This document shows positions 1 through 6,343 of a stretch of DNA of 15,371 bases, piece by piece (position 1 is the first letter of the stretch; the number at the start of each line of letters is the position of its first letter). This stretch comes from Bacillota bacterium (GTDB lineage: Bacteria > Bacillota > Clostridia > Christensenellales > CAG-138): positions 1-15,371 of the forward strand of contig JAEZGQ010000005.1 in NCBI GenBank assembly GCA_023416895.1. Reading direction: 5' to 3'. The position numbers and the translations under genes were made by a program. Under the pieces are notes generated by a model. It saw only the letters and a list, made by a program, of their open reading frames with translations. It did no database searches and had not been told where the DNA came from.

Positions 1-389
1 TTGAGGCAGTCGAGAAGTTTGTGGGTAAAGAGCACACCCGCAAGCAGGTTGAGCGCAAATTGCTGCTCGTAGCCCTCGGCGGTGGTGGTATAAACGCTTC
101 GCACGCCGCCTGCGTTGTTAACGAGCACCTCAAGCCTGCCCCCGCATGTTTCATAAAGGTAGGCACTCACCTTGTCGGTCGCTTTTAGGACCTCGCTTTG
201 GTGAATGAGGTCTGCCGCAAAATATTCCGTTTGCGCGCCCGGGATAAGCGCTTGGAGCTCCTGGTGTGCGCGCTCGCAGCTTCGCTCGTCGCGTCCAATG
301 CCGATCACGCGCCATCCAAGCGATGCAAATGCCTTTGCGGTTGCAAAACCGATGCCGGATGTGGCTCCCGTGATAACAGCCGTTTTCAT
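1..389 (-). CDS. Short-chain dehydrogenase/reductase (SDR), C-terminal part beyond window
   Basis: NAD(P)-dependent oxidoreductase of the classical SDR family; the substrate cannot be told. The first 129 residues are present. They show the Rossmann dinucleotide motif TGATSGIG at residues 7-14, the NNAG motif at 91-94 that stabilises the central sheet, and the family's structural/catalytic Asn in FALNLL (N114). The catalytic YxxxK would lie past the window edge, so activity cannot be confirmed. The start is firm: AAGGAGG lies 7 nt before the ATG. The ATG overlaps the TGA of the preceding gene (ATGA), so the gene is the fourth member of the PadR operon and probably translationally coupled to it. 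SDR genes are not a usual part of PadR-DUF1700 units, so its presence is notable. The SDR call is secure; its role is unknown. Confidence 0.88.
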   Translation of the reverse strand, partial: MKTAVITGATSGIGFATAKAFASLGWRVIGIGRDERSCERAHQELQALIPGAQTEYFAADLIHQSEVLKATDKVSAYLYETCGGRLEVLVNNAGGVRSVYTTTAEGYEQQFALNLLAGVLFTHKLLDCL

Positions 390-808
390 GGCTGCGCCTC
401 CTTTTGCCAAGTTTCATAAATGTGCCGGGGGACACTTAGGGTGATGTTCATCGCGTAGGGCTGCGGGAAAAAACCTAAAAAATCCATAGGGAAGGGGAGT
501 TCCGTTAAGGTAAGCACGCCGTCTTTTATTTCAAGGCGTACCTGCTCCGCCGCGTGAAAATCCTCCCCGCGCCAGGCGTAAACATCTACCTTTGCTTCGG
601 TTTCACCCTCGTCGTTTGGCTCAACCGCGACGGAGGCGAGGGATGTATTGAACGCGATTTTCTCATATTGCGCGTCAGCAAGCGCAACGGTTTCGTGTGA
701 TTCATGGTGGTATACGGTGCCTGTCAGCACGAGCGCGCCCGCCATCGCTGCGGTAAGTGCAAAGTTTATCAAAAACAGGAGCAAAAAGAATTTTGTACGC
801 TTACGCAT
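386..808 (-). CDS. Short membrane-anchored DUF4097-like protein
   Basis: A 140-residue protein with a basic N-terminus (MRKRTK) followed by one hydrophobic segment at about 6-32, then a predicted beta-rich extracytoplasmic part. The stretch from about 47 to 130 (YEKIAFNTS, VRLEIKDGVLTLTE, NITLSVPRHIY) resembles the start of DUF4097 putative-adhesin beta-repeat proteins, which commonly accompany DUF1700 and PadR genes in Firmicutes. Those proteins are normally much longer; this one stops right after the first LSVP strand. An upstream in-frame ATG at 823 exists, but the GGAGG 8 nt before 808 points to the later start. It overlaps the end of the DUF1700 gene by 8 bp and the SDR gene by 4 bp. Family assignment is by pattern and context only; the function is unknown. 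Confidence 0.6.
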   Translation of the reverse strand: MRKRTKFFLLLFLINFALTAAMAGALVLTGTVYHHESHETVALADAQYEKIAFNTSLASVAVEPNDEGETEAKVDVYAWRGEDFHAAEQVRLEIKDGVLTLTELPFPMDFLGFFPQPYAMNITLSVPRHIYETWQKEAQP

Positions 809-1376
809 GAGCGTTGCCTCCATCTTTTGCGTTTTTCATCATGCGCTGTGCAAACAGCGGCATCTTGCCTACGGTGTTTTTAAAAAACGCCGCGCCGCCG
901 CTAAGCGTAAGCGCGCCAGCGCTCACAAAAAGAAGCATGGCAAAAAGATAGAATGCGAAATAGATCCACATGCCCTTGATCGCCGAAGCGGCACCAAGTG
1001 CCATAAACCCTACGGCGGTAAGAAGAAGCACTACCGCGCCAGCGTAGATAAGCGCCGTTAACACGAGGCTTAAAAAGTAAGCTGCGGCCACCATAAGTCC
1101 GCCGCCAAGCTTAAAACGCAGCACGGCAAACACCATCGAAAGCGTGTTTTTTAGGCTGGCGCGCTGGTGCGCGCGCCTTACGGCCTCGTCGGCAAAGTAA
1201 AGCTTCGCGATGCGCTTTGGGTCACCCAACGCGGCTGCAATGAATGCTTCGGACTTTCCCTCCGCAAGCCCCACGTCAAAATGCTCTGAGAAATCGCCCA
1301 AAATTTCGGTTTTGAACTCCTGCGGCAATGTGCCAAGCGCTTCCGCAAGCGTTTCTAAAAATTCATGCCTCGTCAT
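801..1376 (-). CDS. DUF1700 (HAAS-domain) membrane protein
   Basis: A 191-residue protein with a two-part layout typical of DUF1700. The cytoplasmic helical N-terminal domain (about 1-62) carries the family pattern LP.EF..EIL.D..EHF..G...GKSE with the LGDPKRIAKLY element at 50-60. It is followed by three or four hydrophobic segments at about 92-108, 109-130 and 137-160. Proteins of this type are usually encoded next to a PadR regulator and are thought to sense or transmit envelope state; the mechanism is not established. The start at 1376 is supported by GGGAGG 11 nt upstream and by the family N-terminus MTRHEFL. The open frame continues further upstream, but there it only shadows padR. It overlaps the padR 3' end by 14 bp, which indicates coupled translation. 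Confidence 0.85.
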   Translation of the reverse strand: MTRHEFLETLAEALGTLPQEFKTEILGDFSEHFDVGLAEGKSEAFIAAALGDPKRIAKLYFADEAVRRAHQRASLKNTLSMVFAVLRFKLGGGLMVAAAYFLSLVLTALIYAGAVVLLLTAVGFMALGAASAIKGMWIYFAFYLFAMLLFVSAGALTLSGGAAFFKNTVGKMPLFAQRMMKNAKDGGNAHA

Positions 1377-1680
1377 CGATAACAAGCCCTCCCACGCTTT
1401 GTACAAAGCTGAGCCACTCCTCACGCAGCTCCCGTTCGCGCTTAAGCCCCGCTGCCGTAATGCGGTAATACTTGCGCGGGGGGCCGCCTGAGGCATCCGA
1501 CATATAGGTTTCGCAGAGCTTATCCTCCTTGAGCTTACGAAGAAGCGGGTAAACTGTGCCCTCCGCGGGCTCAATGGAAGCGCTTAGCCGTTCGGCCAAC
1601 TCATACCCATACGCATCTCCCTTTTTTAAAAGAGAGAGCACGCAAAGCTCCAATACGCCTTTTTTAAACTGCGCGTTCAT
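1363..1680 (-). CDS. PadR-family transcriptional regulator
   Basis: A 105-residue winged-helix repressor. It has the family hallmarks: AYGYELAERL (23-32), EGTVYPLLRKLKEDKL (40-55, recognition helix) and GGPPRKYYRITAAG (65-78, the wing), then a short C-terminal helix for dimerisation. The length matches the small PadR subfamily. The start at 1680 follows AAGGAG with a 4-nt gap; an in-frame ATG at 1716 lies within the inverted repeat and has no ribosome site, so it was not chosen. It is the first gene of the operon padR, DUF1700, DUF4097-like, SDR. The inverted repeat just upstream makes autorepression the simplest model. The inducing signal is unknown. Confidence 0.93.
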   Translation of the reverse strand: MNAQFKKGVLELCVLSLLKKGDAYGYELAERLSASIEPAEGTVYPLLRKLKEDKLCETYMSDASGGPPRKYYRITAAGLKRERELREEWLSFVQSVGGLVIDDEA

Positions 1681-1698
1681 AAAACTCCTTATTGAACG

Positions 1699-1733
1699 AT
1701 GCTCACTACTAAACATTATTCAGTAGTGAGCAT
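1699..1733. promoter_or_regulatory. Probable PadR operator (perfect 12-bp inverted repeat)
   Basis: ATGCTCACTACT (1699-1710) and AGTAGTGAGCAT (1722-1733) are exact reverse complements separated by 11 bp. The palindrome abuts the -10 box of the padR promoter and covers the expected transcription start near 1727, a position where a dimeric repressor would block initiation. No T-tract follows it on either strand, so it is not a terminator. The sequence shows the symmetry and placement; PadR binding is inferred. Confidence 0.72.
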
Positions 1734-1762
1734 AATATAGCATGATCCGTTCGCGAATGCAA
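1734..1762 (-). promoter_or_regulatory. Promoter of the padR operon
   Basis: On the minus strand, TTGCAT (1762-1757) and TATATT (1739-1734) are separated by exactly 17 bp, a near-consensus sigma-A-type pair. The downstream edge touches the 12-bp inverted repeat. Confidence 0.75.
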
Positions 1763-1793
1763 GAGGGCCAAAAAAATTTTTATCGCCATGCCG

Positions 1794-1823
1794 TTGGCAG
1801 TTCGAACGGCGCGGTGGTATGAT
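1794..1823 (+). promoter_or_regulatory. Promoter of tadA
   Basis: TTGGCA (1794-1799), an 18-bp spacer and TATGAT (1818-1823), with a TG one base upstream of the -10 (extended -10). It diverges from the padR promoter; the two -35 boxes are about 31 bp apart, and the PadR inverted repeat does not reach this promoter. Confidence 0.65.
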
Positions 1824-1858
1824 ACAAAAAAGAAATTGGAACGACCGATGGAGGCAGT

Positions 1859-2320
1859 ATGGCGCTTCGGCTTGTGATGGACGACAGGGCATATATGGAG
1901 CTTGCGCTCATTGAGGCAAAAAAGGCCGCCGCGCTCGACGAAGTGCCGGTTGGCGCTATCGTTGTGCGAAACGGCGCTGTGATCGCTTCGGCGCACAACG
2001 AGGTGGAGGCCCGAAACGACGCCACCTCGCACGCGGAAATCCTCGCGCTAAGGCGCGCTTCCGAAACGGTAGGGGATTGGCGGCTTAGTGACTGCACGCT
2101 TTATGTAACGCTCGAACCCTGCTGCATGTGTGCGGGAGCCATGGTAAACGCGAGGCTCAAGCGCGTGGTGTTCGGCGCGTTCGACGAAGCGTTCGGATGC
2201 TGCGTAAGCGCGCTCGAGCTTACCAACAACGTGCTTTCGCATACCGTGGAAACGGTGGGCGGCGTTTGTGAAGCGGAATGCGCCGCGGTTTTGAGCGCAT
2301 ATTTTAAGAAAAAGCGTTGA
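1859..2320 (+). CDS. tadA: tRNA-specific adenosine deaminase TadA
   Basis: Zinc hydrolase that converts the wobble adenosine (A34) of tRNA-Arg(ACG) to inosine in the cytoplasm. The 153 residues contain the complete cytidine/adenosine deaminase signature. HAE at 58-60 gives the zinc ligand His58 and proton shuttle Glu60. PCCMC at 87-91 supplies Cys88 and Cys91. The family region GAMVNARLKRVVFGAFD follows at 93-109, and length is normal. GGAGG lies only 4 nt before the ATG, rather close; the alternative ATG at 1877 has no ribosome site. tadA diverges from the padR operon and appears monocistronic. In many Firmicutes it neighbours the SRP RNA and dnaX, but neither is seen here. No convincing terminator follows it. 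Confidence 0.95.
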   Translation: MALRLVMDDRAYMELALIEAKKAAALDEVPVGAIVVRNGAVIASAHNEVEARNDATSHAEILALRRASETVGDWRLSDCTLYVTLEPCCMCAGAMVNARLKRVVFGAFDEAFGCCVSALELTNNVLSHTVETVGGVCEAECAAVLSAYFKKKR

Positions 2321-2388
2321 CATTAGAAAATGTAAAAACGGTGCACATATGAATAATCAAACAATATATTATTTATGATATATAACGG

Positions 2389-2417
2389 TTGACGCAGGGC
2401 GAGCCAAACCCTATAAT
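2389..2417 (+). promoter_or_regulatory. Promoter of glnN
   Basis: TTGACG (2389-2394), a 17-bp spacer and a consensus TATAAT (2412-2417). The leader to the start codon is about 50 nt. The DNA just upstream (2351-2386) is very AT-rich and shares words with the gdhA upstream region. Confidence 0.85.
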
Positions 2418-2474
2418 AAACCTTATTTTATTTGCAATCCTTTTTAAATTTTATAGATGGAGGAATGGGCAAAC

Positions 2475-4556
2475 ATGGAAAGCATCTTTGAACGCTTTGG
2501 CGAGCTCGTATTCAGCGATACGGTCATGAAGTCCCGTTTGCCGGACGAAACCTATCGCACGCTCAAGGACACCATTCGCTTGGGCAAGCCGCTTTCGCCC
2601 GATGTGGCAGGCGTTGTAGCGCGCGCAATGAAGGACTGGGCAATGGAAAAGGGTGTAACGCATTTTACGCACTGGTTTCAGCCGCTCACGGGCATAACGG
2701 CGGAAAAGCATGAGGCCTTCATCGGCCCTGCAAAGGACGGAACCCCCATTGCCGCGTTTTCAGGGCACGAGCTCACCATGGGTGAGCCGGATGCTTCAAG
2801 TTTCCCGTCGGGCGGGCTTCGCGCAACCTTTGAAGCGCGCGGCTATACCGCATGGGATCCTACCAGCTACGCTTTTATCAAAGATGGTACGCTCTGCATC
2901 CCAACGGTGTTTTTCTCATATTCGGGCGAAGCGCTCGACAAGAAAACACCGCTTTTGCGTTCTATGGAGCTTTTGAACCGCGAAGCGCTTCGCGTACTTG
3001 CCGCCATCGGTGAGGAGGCAAGCCATGTTACCCCAACCGCCGGCGCGGAACAGGAATATTTTTTGGTGAAGAGGTCGCTCTACGAACAAAGGCGCGACCT
3101 CGTATTTTGTTCACGTACGCTCTTTGGTGCAAAGCCACCCAAGGGTCAGGAGATGGAGGATCATTACTTCGGCGCCATCAATGCGGGCGTTGCGGATTTT
3201 ATGCGCGAGCTTAATGCGGAGCTTTGGAAGCTCGGCGTGTACGCGAAAACCGAGCATAAAGAGGTTGCGCCCGGCCAATACGAGCTTGCGCCCGTATATG
3301 CAGGCACCAACACCGCCACCGATCACAACCAGCTCACCATGGAGATCATGCGAAACACCGCCCACAGGCACGGCTATGAGTGCCTGCTCCATGAAAAGCC
3401 CTTCATGCGCCTAAACGGCAGCGGCAAGCACAACAACTGGTCGCTTGCGACCGACAAGGGTACGAACCTTCTCGAGCCGGGCGAGTCCCCGCGTGACAAC
3501 CTTAGGTTTCTCGTGTTTTTGTGCGCGGTGCTCAAGGCTGTGGATGAGTACCACGATCTTTTGCGCGTCTGCGTCGCAAGCGCGGGCAACGACTGCCGTC
3601 TCGGCGGGCAGGAGGCACCGCCCGCCATCGTTTCGGTGTTCTTGGGCGACGAGCTTATGGAAGTTTTGAAAGCCATCGAGGATGAGGGCAGCTACCGCTC
3701 CAACGGCGGGCGCACCATTGAAAGCGGGGCAACGGTGCTGCCGCGCTTGAGCGCGCACAACACCGACCGCAACCGTACCTCGCCGTTTGCGTTTACGGGC
3801 AACAAGTTCGAGTTTCGCATGGTGGGCTCCAGCCAGTCCATTGCCGATGCGAATACGGTGCTCAACACCATTGTCGGGCAGGCGCTTTCGGAGTTTGCCG
3901 ACGAGCTTGAGAGCGCGGACGACAAAAGGGAGGCCGCTTCGCGCCTTCTTCGCCGCGAGATCGCAAAACACAAACGCATTCTTTACGATGGCAACTGCTA
4001 CAGTGAGGAATGGAAAAAAGAAGCTGCCGCGCGCGGGCTTTCCATTTTGCCCACGACCGTGGAGGCACTGCCGTGCCTAATCCATAAAAAGAACGTGGAG
4101 CTTTTCACACGCCATGGTATTTATTCGGAGCGTGAGCTTCACTCCCGTTATGAAATTCAGCTTGAAAACTATGTGAAGGTTGTGAGCATTGAGGCAAAGA
4201 CCATGCTTGAAATGACACACCGCGACATCCTCCCCGGCGTGATTGCCTACCAGACGGAGCTGAGCGGCGCGGCATCCAAAAAAGCGCTTCTGTTTGTTTC
4301 AAACGCCACGGAAACAGCGCTTCTCAAGCGCATGAGCACGCTTACCGATGCGCTTTACCAAAGCGCCGACGTGCTCGATAAGGAGCTCGACGCCGTGAAG
4401 GCGGAAAGCGACGCATTAAAAGCGGGTATTCTCTGCAAGGAGCGCATGATTCCCGCGATGGCGGAGCTTCGCGAACTTGCCGATAAGCTCGAGGTCGTTA
4501 CCTCGCGAAAGCATTGGCCGTTCCCCACCTACGAGGAGCTGCTTTACAGCCTTTAA
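2475..4556 (+). CDS. glnN: Glutamine synthetase type III
   Basis: ATP-dependent ligation of ammonia to glutamate giving glutamine, in the cytoplasm. The 693-residue length is diagnostic of GSIII rather than the roughly 450-residue GSI. Visible GSIII features are THWFQPLTGITAEKHEAF (65-82), PSGGLRATFEARGYTAWDPT (111-130), the active-site stretch GAEQEYFLV (190-198), APGQYELAPV (265-274), GKHNNWSL (317-324) and NRTSPFAFTGNKFEFR (433-448). The open frame begins at an ATG at 2457, but that codon overlaps the GGAGGA ribosome site; the ATG at 2475, 11 nt after it, gives the usual N-terminus MESIFERFGELVF. The gene has its own promoter and terminator and precedes gdhA, so the two ammonia-assimilating enzymes are adjacent but separately transcribed. 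No classical GlnR/TnrA box was found upstream. Confidence 0.97.
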   Translation: MESIFERFGELVFSDTVMKSRLPDETYRTLKDTIRLGKPLSPDVAGVVARAMKDWAMEKGVTHFTHWFQPLTGITAEKHEAFIGPAKDGTPIAAFSGHELTMGEPDASSFPSGGLRATFEARGYTAWDPTSYAFIKDGTLCIPTVFFSYSGEALDKKTPLLRSMELLNREALRVLAAIGEEASHVTPTAGAEQEYFLVKRSLYEQRRDLVFCSRTLFGAKPPKGQEMEDHYFGAINAGVADFMRELNAELWKLGVYAKTEHKEVAPGQYELAPVYAGTNTATDHNQLTMEIMRNTAHRHGYECLLHEKPFMRLNGSGKHNNWSLATDKGTNLLEPGESPRDNLRFLVFLCAVLKAVDEYHDLLRVCVASAGNDCRLGGQEAPPAIVSVFLGDELMEVLKAIEDEGSYRSNGGRTIESGATVLPRLSAHNTDRNRTSPFAFTGNKFEFRMVGSSQSIADANTVLNTIVGQALSEFADELESADDKREAASRLLRREIAKHKRILYDGNCYSEEWKKEAAARGLSILPTTVEALPCLIHKKNVELFTRHGIYSERELHSRYEIQLENYVKVVSIEAKTMLEMTHRDILPGVIAYQTELSGAASKKALLFVSNATETALLKRMSTLTDALYQSADVLDKELDAVKAESDALKAGILCKERMIPAMAELRELADKLEVVTSRKHWPFPTYEELLYSL

Positions 4557-4573
4557 GAAAAGTGCAGTTTCGT

Positions 4574-4611
4574 AATGCCGGTTCGGATTTCTACCGAACC
4601 GGCATTTTCTT
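4574..4611 (+). terminator. Intrinsic terminator of glnN
   Basis: A perfect 13-bp stem (4574-4586 with 4594-4606) with a 7-nt loop is followed by TTTTCTT. It lies 17 bp after the glnN stop codon. Confidence 0.92.
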
Positions 4612-4666
4612 CCTATAGCAATAAATAATATACTTTTTTGTAAGCAGCTCACAGATGCTTGTTATA

Positions 4667-4695
4667 TTGACAAAGGCGTTTTGCAAGTATATCAT
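4667..4695 (+). promoter_or_regulatory. Promoter of gdhA
   Basis: A consensus TTGACA (4667-4672), a 17-bp spacer and TATCAT (4690-4695). The leader is about 70 nt and contains a small hairpin (4712-4729). The -10 region lies inside a 13-bp AT-rich word that also occurs, inverted, upstream of glnN. Confidence 0.82.
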
Positions 4696-4711
4696 AAATA
4701 TGTCTGAAAAA

Positions 4712-4729
4712 ATGCAATTTCCATTGCAT
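4712..4729 (+). other. Small hairpin in the gdhA 5' leader
   Basis: ATGCAAT (4712-4718) pairs with ATTGCAT (4723-4729) over a TTCC loop, just downstream of the predicted start of the transcript. There is no T-tract and no recognisable riboswitch fold. It may be an mRNA 5' stabiliser or fortuitous. Confidence 0.35.
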
Positions 4730-4774
4730 GCGAAAAAAATCCATAACACATACACATCTTTGCGGAGGTAAGTC

Positions 4775-6121
4775 ATGAACGCGTATATCGAAGAAGTCCT
4801 TGCAAAAGTAAAAAAGCGCGACGCCAACGAGCCCGAATTCCTTCAGACCGTGGAAGAAGTTTTGAGCTCCCTTGAAGTTGTGGTCGACAAACATCCCGAG
4901 TATCAGAAGCTCGCCCTTCTTGAGCGCATGGTAGAGCCGGAACGCGTCATCGAGTTCCGCGTCACCTGGGTGGACGACGCCGGTCAGGCGCACGTCAACA
5001 GGGGTTACCGCGTACAGTTCAACAGCGCCATCGGGCCTTACAAGGGCGGCTTGCGCTTTGCTTCGCATGTGAATCTGAGCGTCATGAAGTTCCTTGGCTT
5101 TGAGCAGACATTTAAAAACAGCCTTACCTCGCTTCCCATCGGCGGCGGCAAGGGCGGTTCCGATTTTGATCCCAACGGCAAGAGCGACGCGGAAATCATG
5201 CGTTTCTGCCAGGCTTTCATGACCGAGCTCCAGCGCCACATCGGCCCCGATGTGGACGTGCCCGCCGGCGACATCGGCGTGGGCGGCCGCGAAATCGGCT
5301 ACCTGTTTGGCCAGTACAAGCGCATTCGTGGCGCGTATGAAAACGGCGTGCTTACCGGCAAGGGCCTTTCCTACGGCGGCAGCCTCATTCGCCCCGAAGC
5401 CACCGGTTTTGGTGCGGTGTACTATGTAGACGAAGTGTTCAAGCACGAAAAGGATACCATCAAGGGCAAGACCTTTGCGATCTCGGGCTTCGGCAACGTG
5501 GCTTGGGGCGTAGCGATGAAGGTCGCCGAGCTTGGCGGCAAGGTCGTTACCCTTTCGGGCCCCGACGGCTACATTTACGATCCCGCTGGCGTTTGCACCA
5601 AGGAAAAGCTCGATTACATGCTCGAAATGCGCAACTCCGGCCGCAACAAGGTGCAGGATTATGCCGATAAGTTCGGTGTGGAATTCTTTAAGGGCGAAAA
5701 GCCCTGGGGCCGCAAGGTGGATGTGATCATGCCCTGCGCGCTGCAAAACGAAGTCCGCATGGAAGAAGCGCAGAAGATCGTAGCCAACGGCATCAAGTAC
5801 TACATCGAAGTATCCAACATGCCCACCACCAACGACGCGCTTACCTTCCTCATGAAGAGCGGCCTCGTCGTTGCGCCGAGCAAGGCCGTCAACGCGGGCG
5901 GCGTTGCTACCTCCGCGCTCGAAATGAGCCAGAACTCCCAGCGTCTCAGCTGGACTGCCGAGGAAGTGGATGCAAGGCTCAAGGCCATTATGGTCAACAT
6001 CCATAAGGCGTCCGCCGAAGCCGCTGCGGAATACGGCCTTGGCTACAACCTCGTAGCCGGCGCGAACATCGCGGGCTTCAAAAAGGTTGCTGACGCTATG
6101 ATGGCGCAGGGCCTTGTTTAA
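4775..6121 (+). CDS. gdhA: Glutamate dehydrogenase, hexameric class
   Basis: Reversible reductive amination of 2-oxoglutarate to glutamate in the cytoplasm. The 448 residues match the short hexameric GDH class. Active-site residues align one position later than in the well-studied C. symbiosum enzyme: Lys90 (GPYKGG), Lys114, catalytic Lys126 (GGGKGG) and Asp166 (PAGDIG). The coenzyme domain has SGFGNVAWG, followed by TLSGPDGYIYDP at the end of the second beta strand. This resembles the NAD-dependent C. symbiosum enzyme more than E. coli NADP-GDH; many such genes are still annotated as NADP-specific, so the coenzyme is left open. GGAGG lies 6 nt before the ATG. The gene is monocistronic, flanked by a strong promoter and terminator. 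Together with glnN it forms the ammonia-assimilation pair. Confidence 0.97.
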   Translation: MNAYIEEVLAKVKKRDANEPEFLQTVEEVLSSLEVVVDKHPEYQKLALLERMVEPERVIEFRVTWVDDAGQAHVNRGYRVQFNSAIGPYKGGLRFASHVNLSVMKFLGFEQTFKNSLTSLPIGGGKGGSDFDPNGKSDAEIMRFCQAFMTELQRHIGPDVDVPAGDIGVGGREIGYLFGQYKRIRGAYENGVLTGKGLSYGGSLIRPEATGFGAVYYVDEVFKHEKDTIKGKTFAISGFGNVAWGVAMKVAELGGKVVTLSGPDGYIYDPAGVCTKEKLDYMLEMRNSGRNKVQDYADKFGVEFFKGEKPWGRKVDVIMPCALQNEVRMEEAQKIVANGIKYYIEVSNMPTTNDALTFLMKSGLVVAPSKAVNAGGVATSALEMSQNSQRLSWTAEEVDARLKAIMVNIHKASAEAAAEYGLGYNLVAGANIAGFKKVADAMMAQGLV

Positions 6122-6142
6122 GAATCGCGCACCGTATGATAT

Positions 6143-6178
6143 AATGGGGCGAAGCCGTGGGCTTCGCCCCATTTTTTT
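6143..6178 (+). terminator. Intrinsic terminator of gdhA
   Basis: A perfect 14-bp GC-rich stem (6143-6156 with 6160-6173) with a 3-nt loop runs directly into seven Ts. It begins 22 bp after the gdhA stop codon. Confidence 0.95.
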
Positions 6179-6281
6179 ATTCGAAAGGCATTGCTTGTGC
6201 GCTGTTGATAAAAAAAGCGCGCGCAGGGGAAACCATAAAAAAGGTTTCACACGCAAACCGCTTTCCTCTTGGTGCAGTTTG

Positions 6282-6290
6282 TGGTACGAT
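6282..6290 (+). promoter_or_regulatory. Candidate extended -10 promoter of tkt
   Basis: TGGTACGAT is an extended -10 element about 54 bp before the tkt start, but no good -35 box lies 16-18 bp upstream (TTTCCT at best). A TATAAT at 6326-6331 lies too close to the ribosome site to be useful. Between the gdhA terminator and this site are two hairpins (stems at 6199-6203/6216-6220 and 6229-6234/6243-6248) of unknown purpose. Confidence 0.35.
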
Positions 6291-6343
6291 AGAAACGCAA
6301 AAAAATTGAATCCCGTGATACAATATATAATTTCGGAGGTCGT

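Noticed and set aside
1699..1733. The padR palindrome as a terminator
   Set aside because: No T-tract follows on either strand and it directly adjoins a -10 box.
2317..2345. TTGACA at the tadA stop codon as a promoter
   Set aside because: There is no -10-like hexamer at 16-18 bp; the glnN promoter at 2389-2417 is far better.
2321..2388. SRP RNA (ffs) after tadA, as found in many Firmicutes
   Set aside because: The gap before the glnN promoter is too short, AT-rich, and shows no SRP RNA helix 8 sequence.
4659..4672. TGTTATATTGACA upstream of gdhA as a GlnR/TnrA or Rex box
   Set aside because: The half-sites are only 3 bp apart; GlnR/TnrA needs TGTNA-N7-TNACA and Rex has a longer spacer. It is mostly the -35 box.
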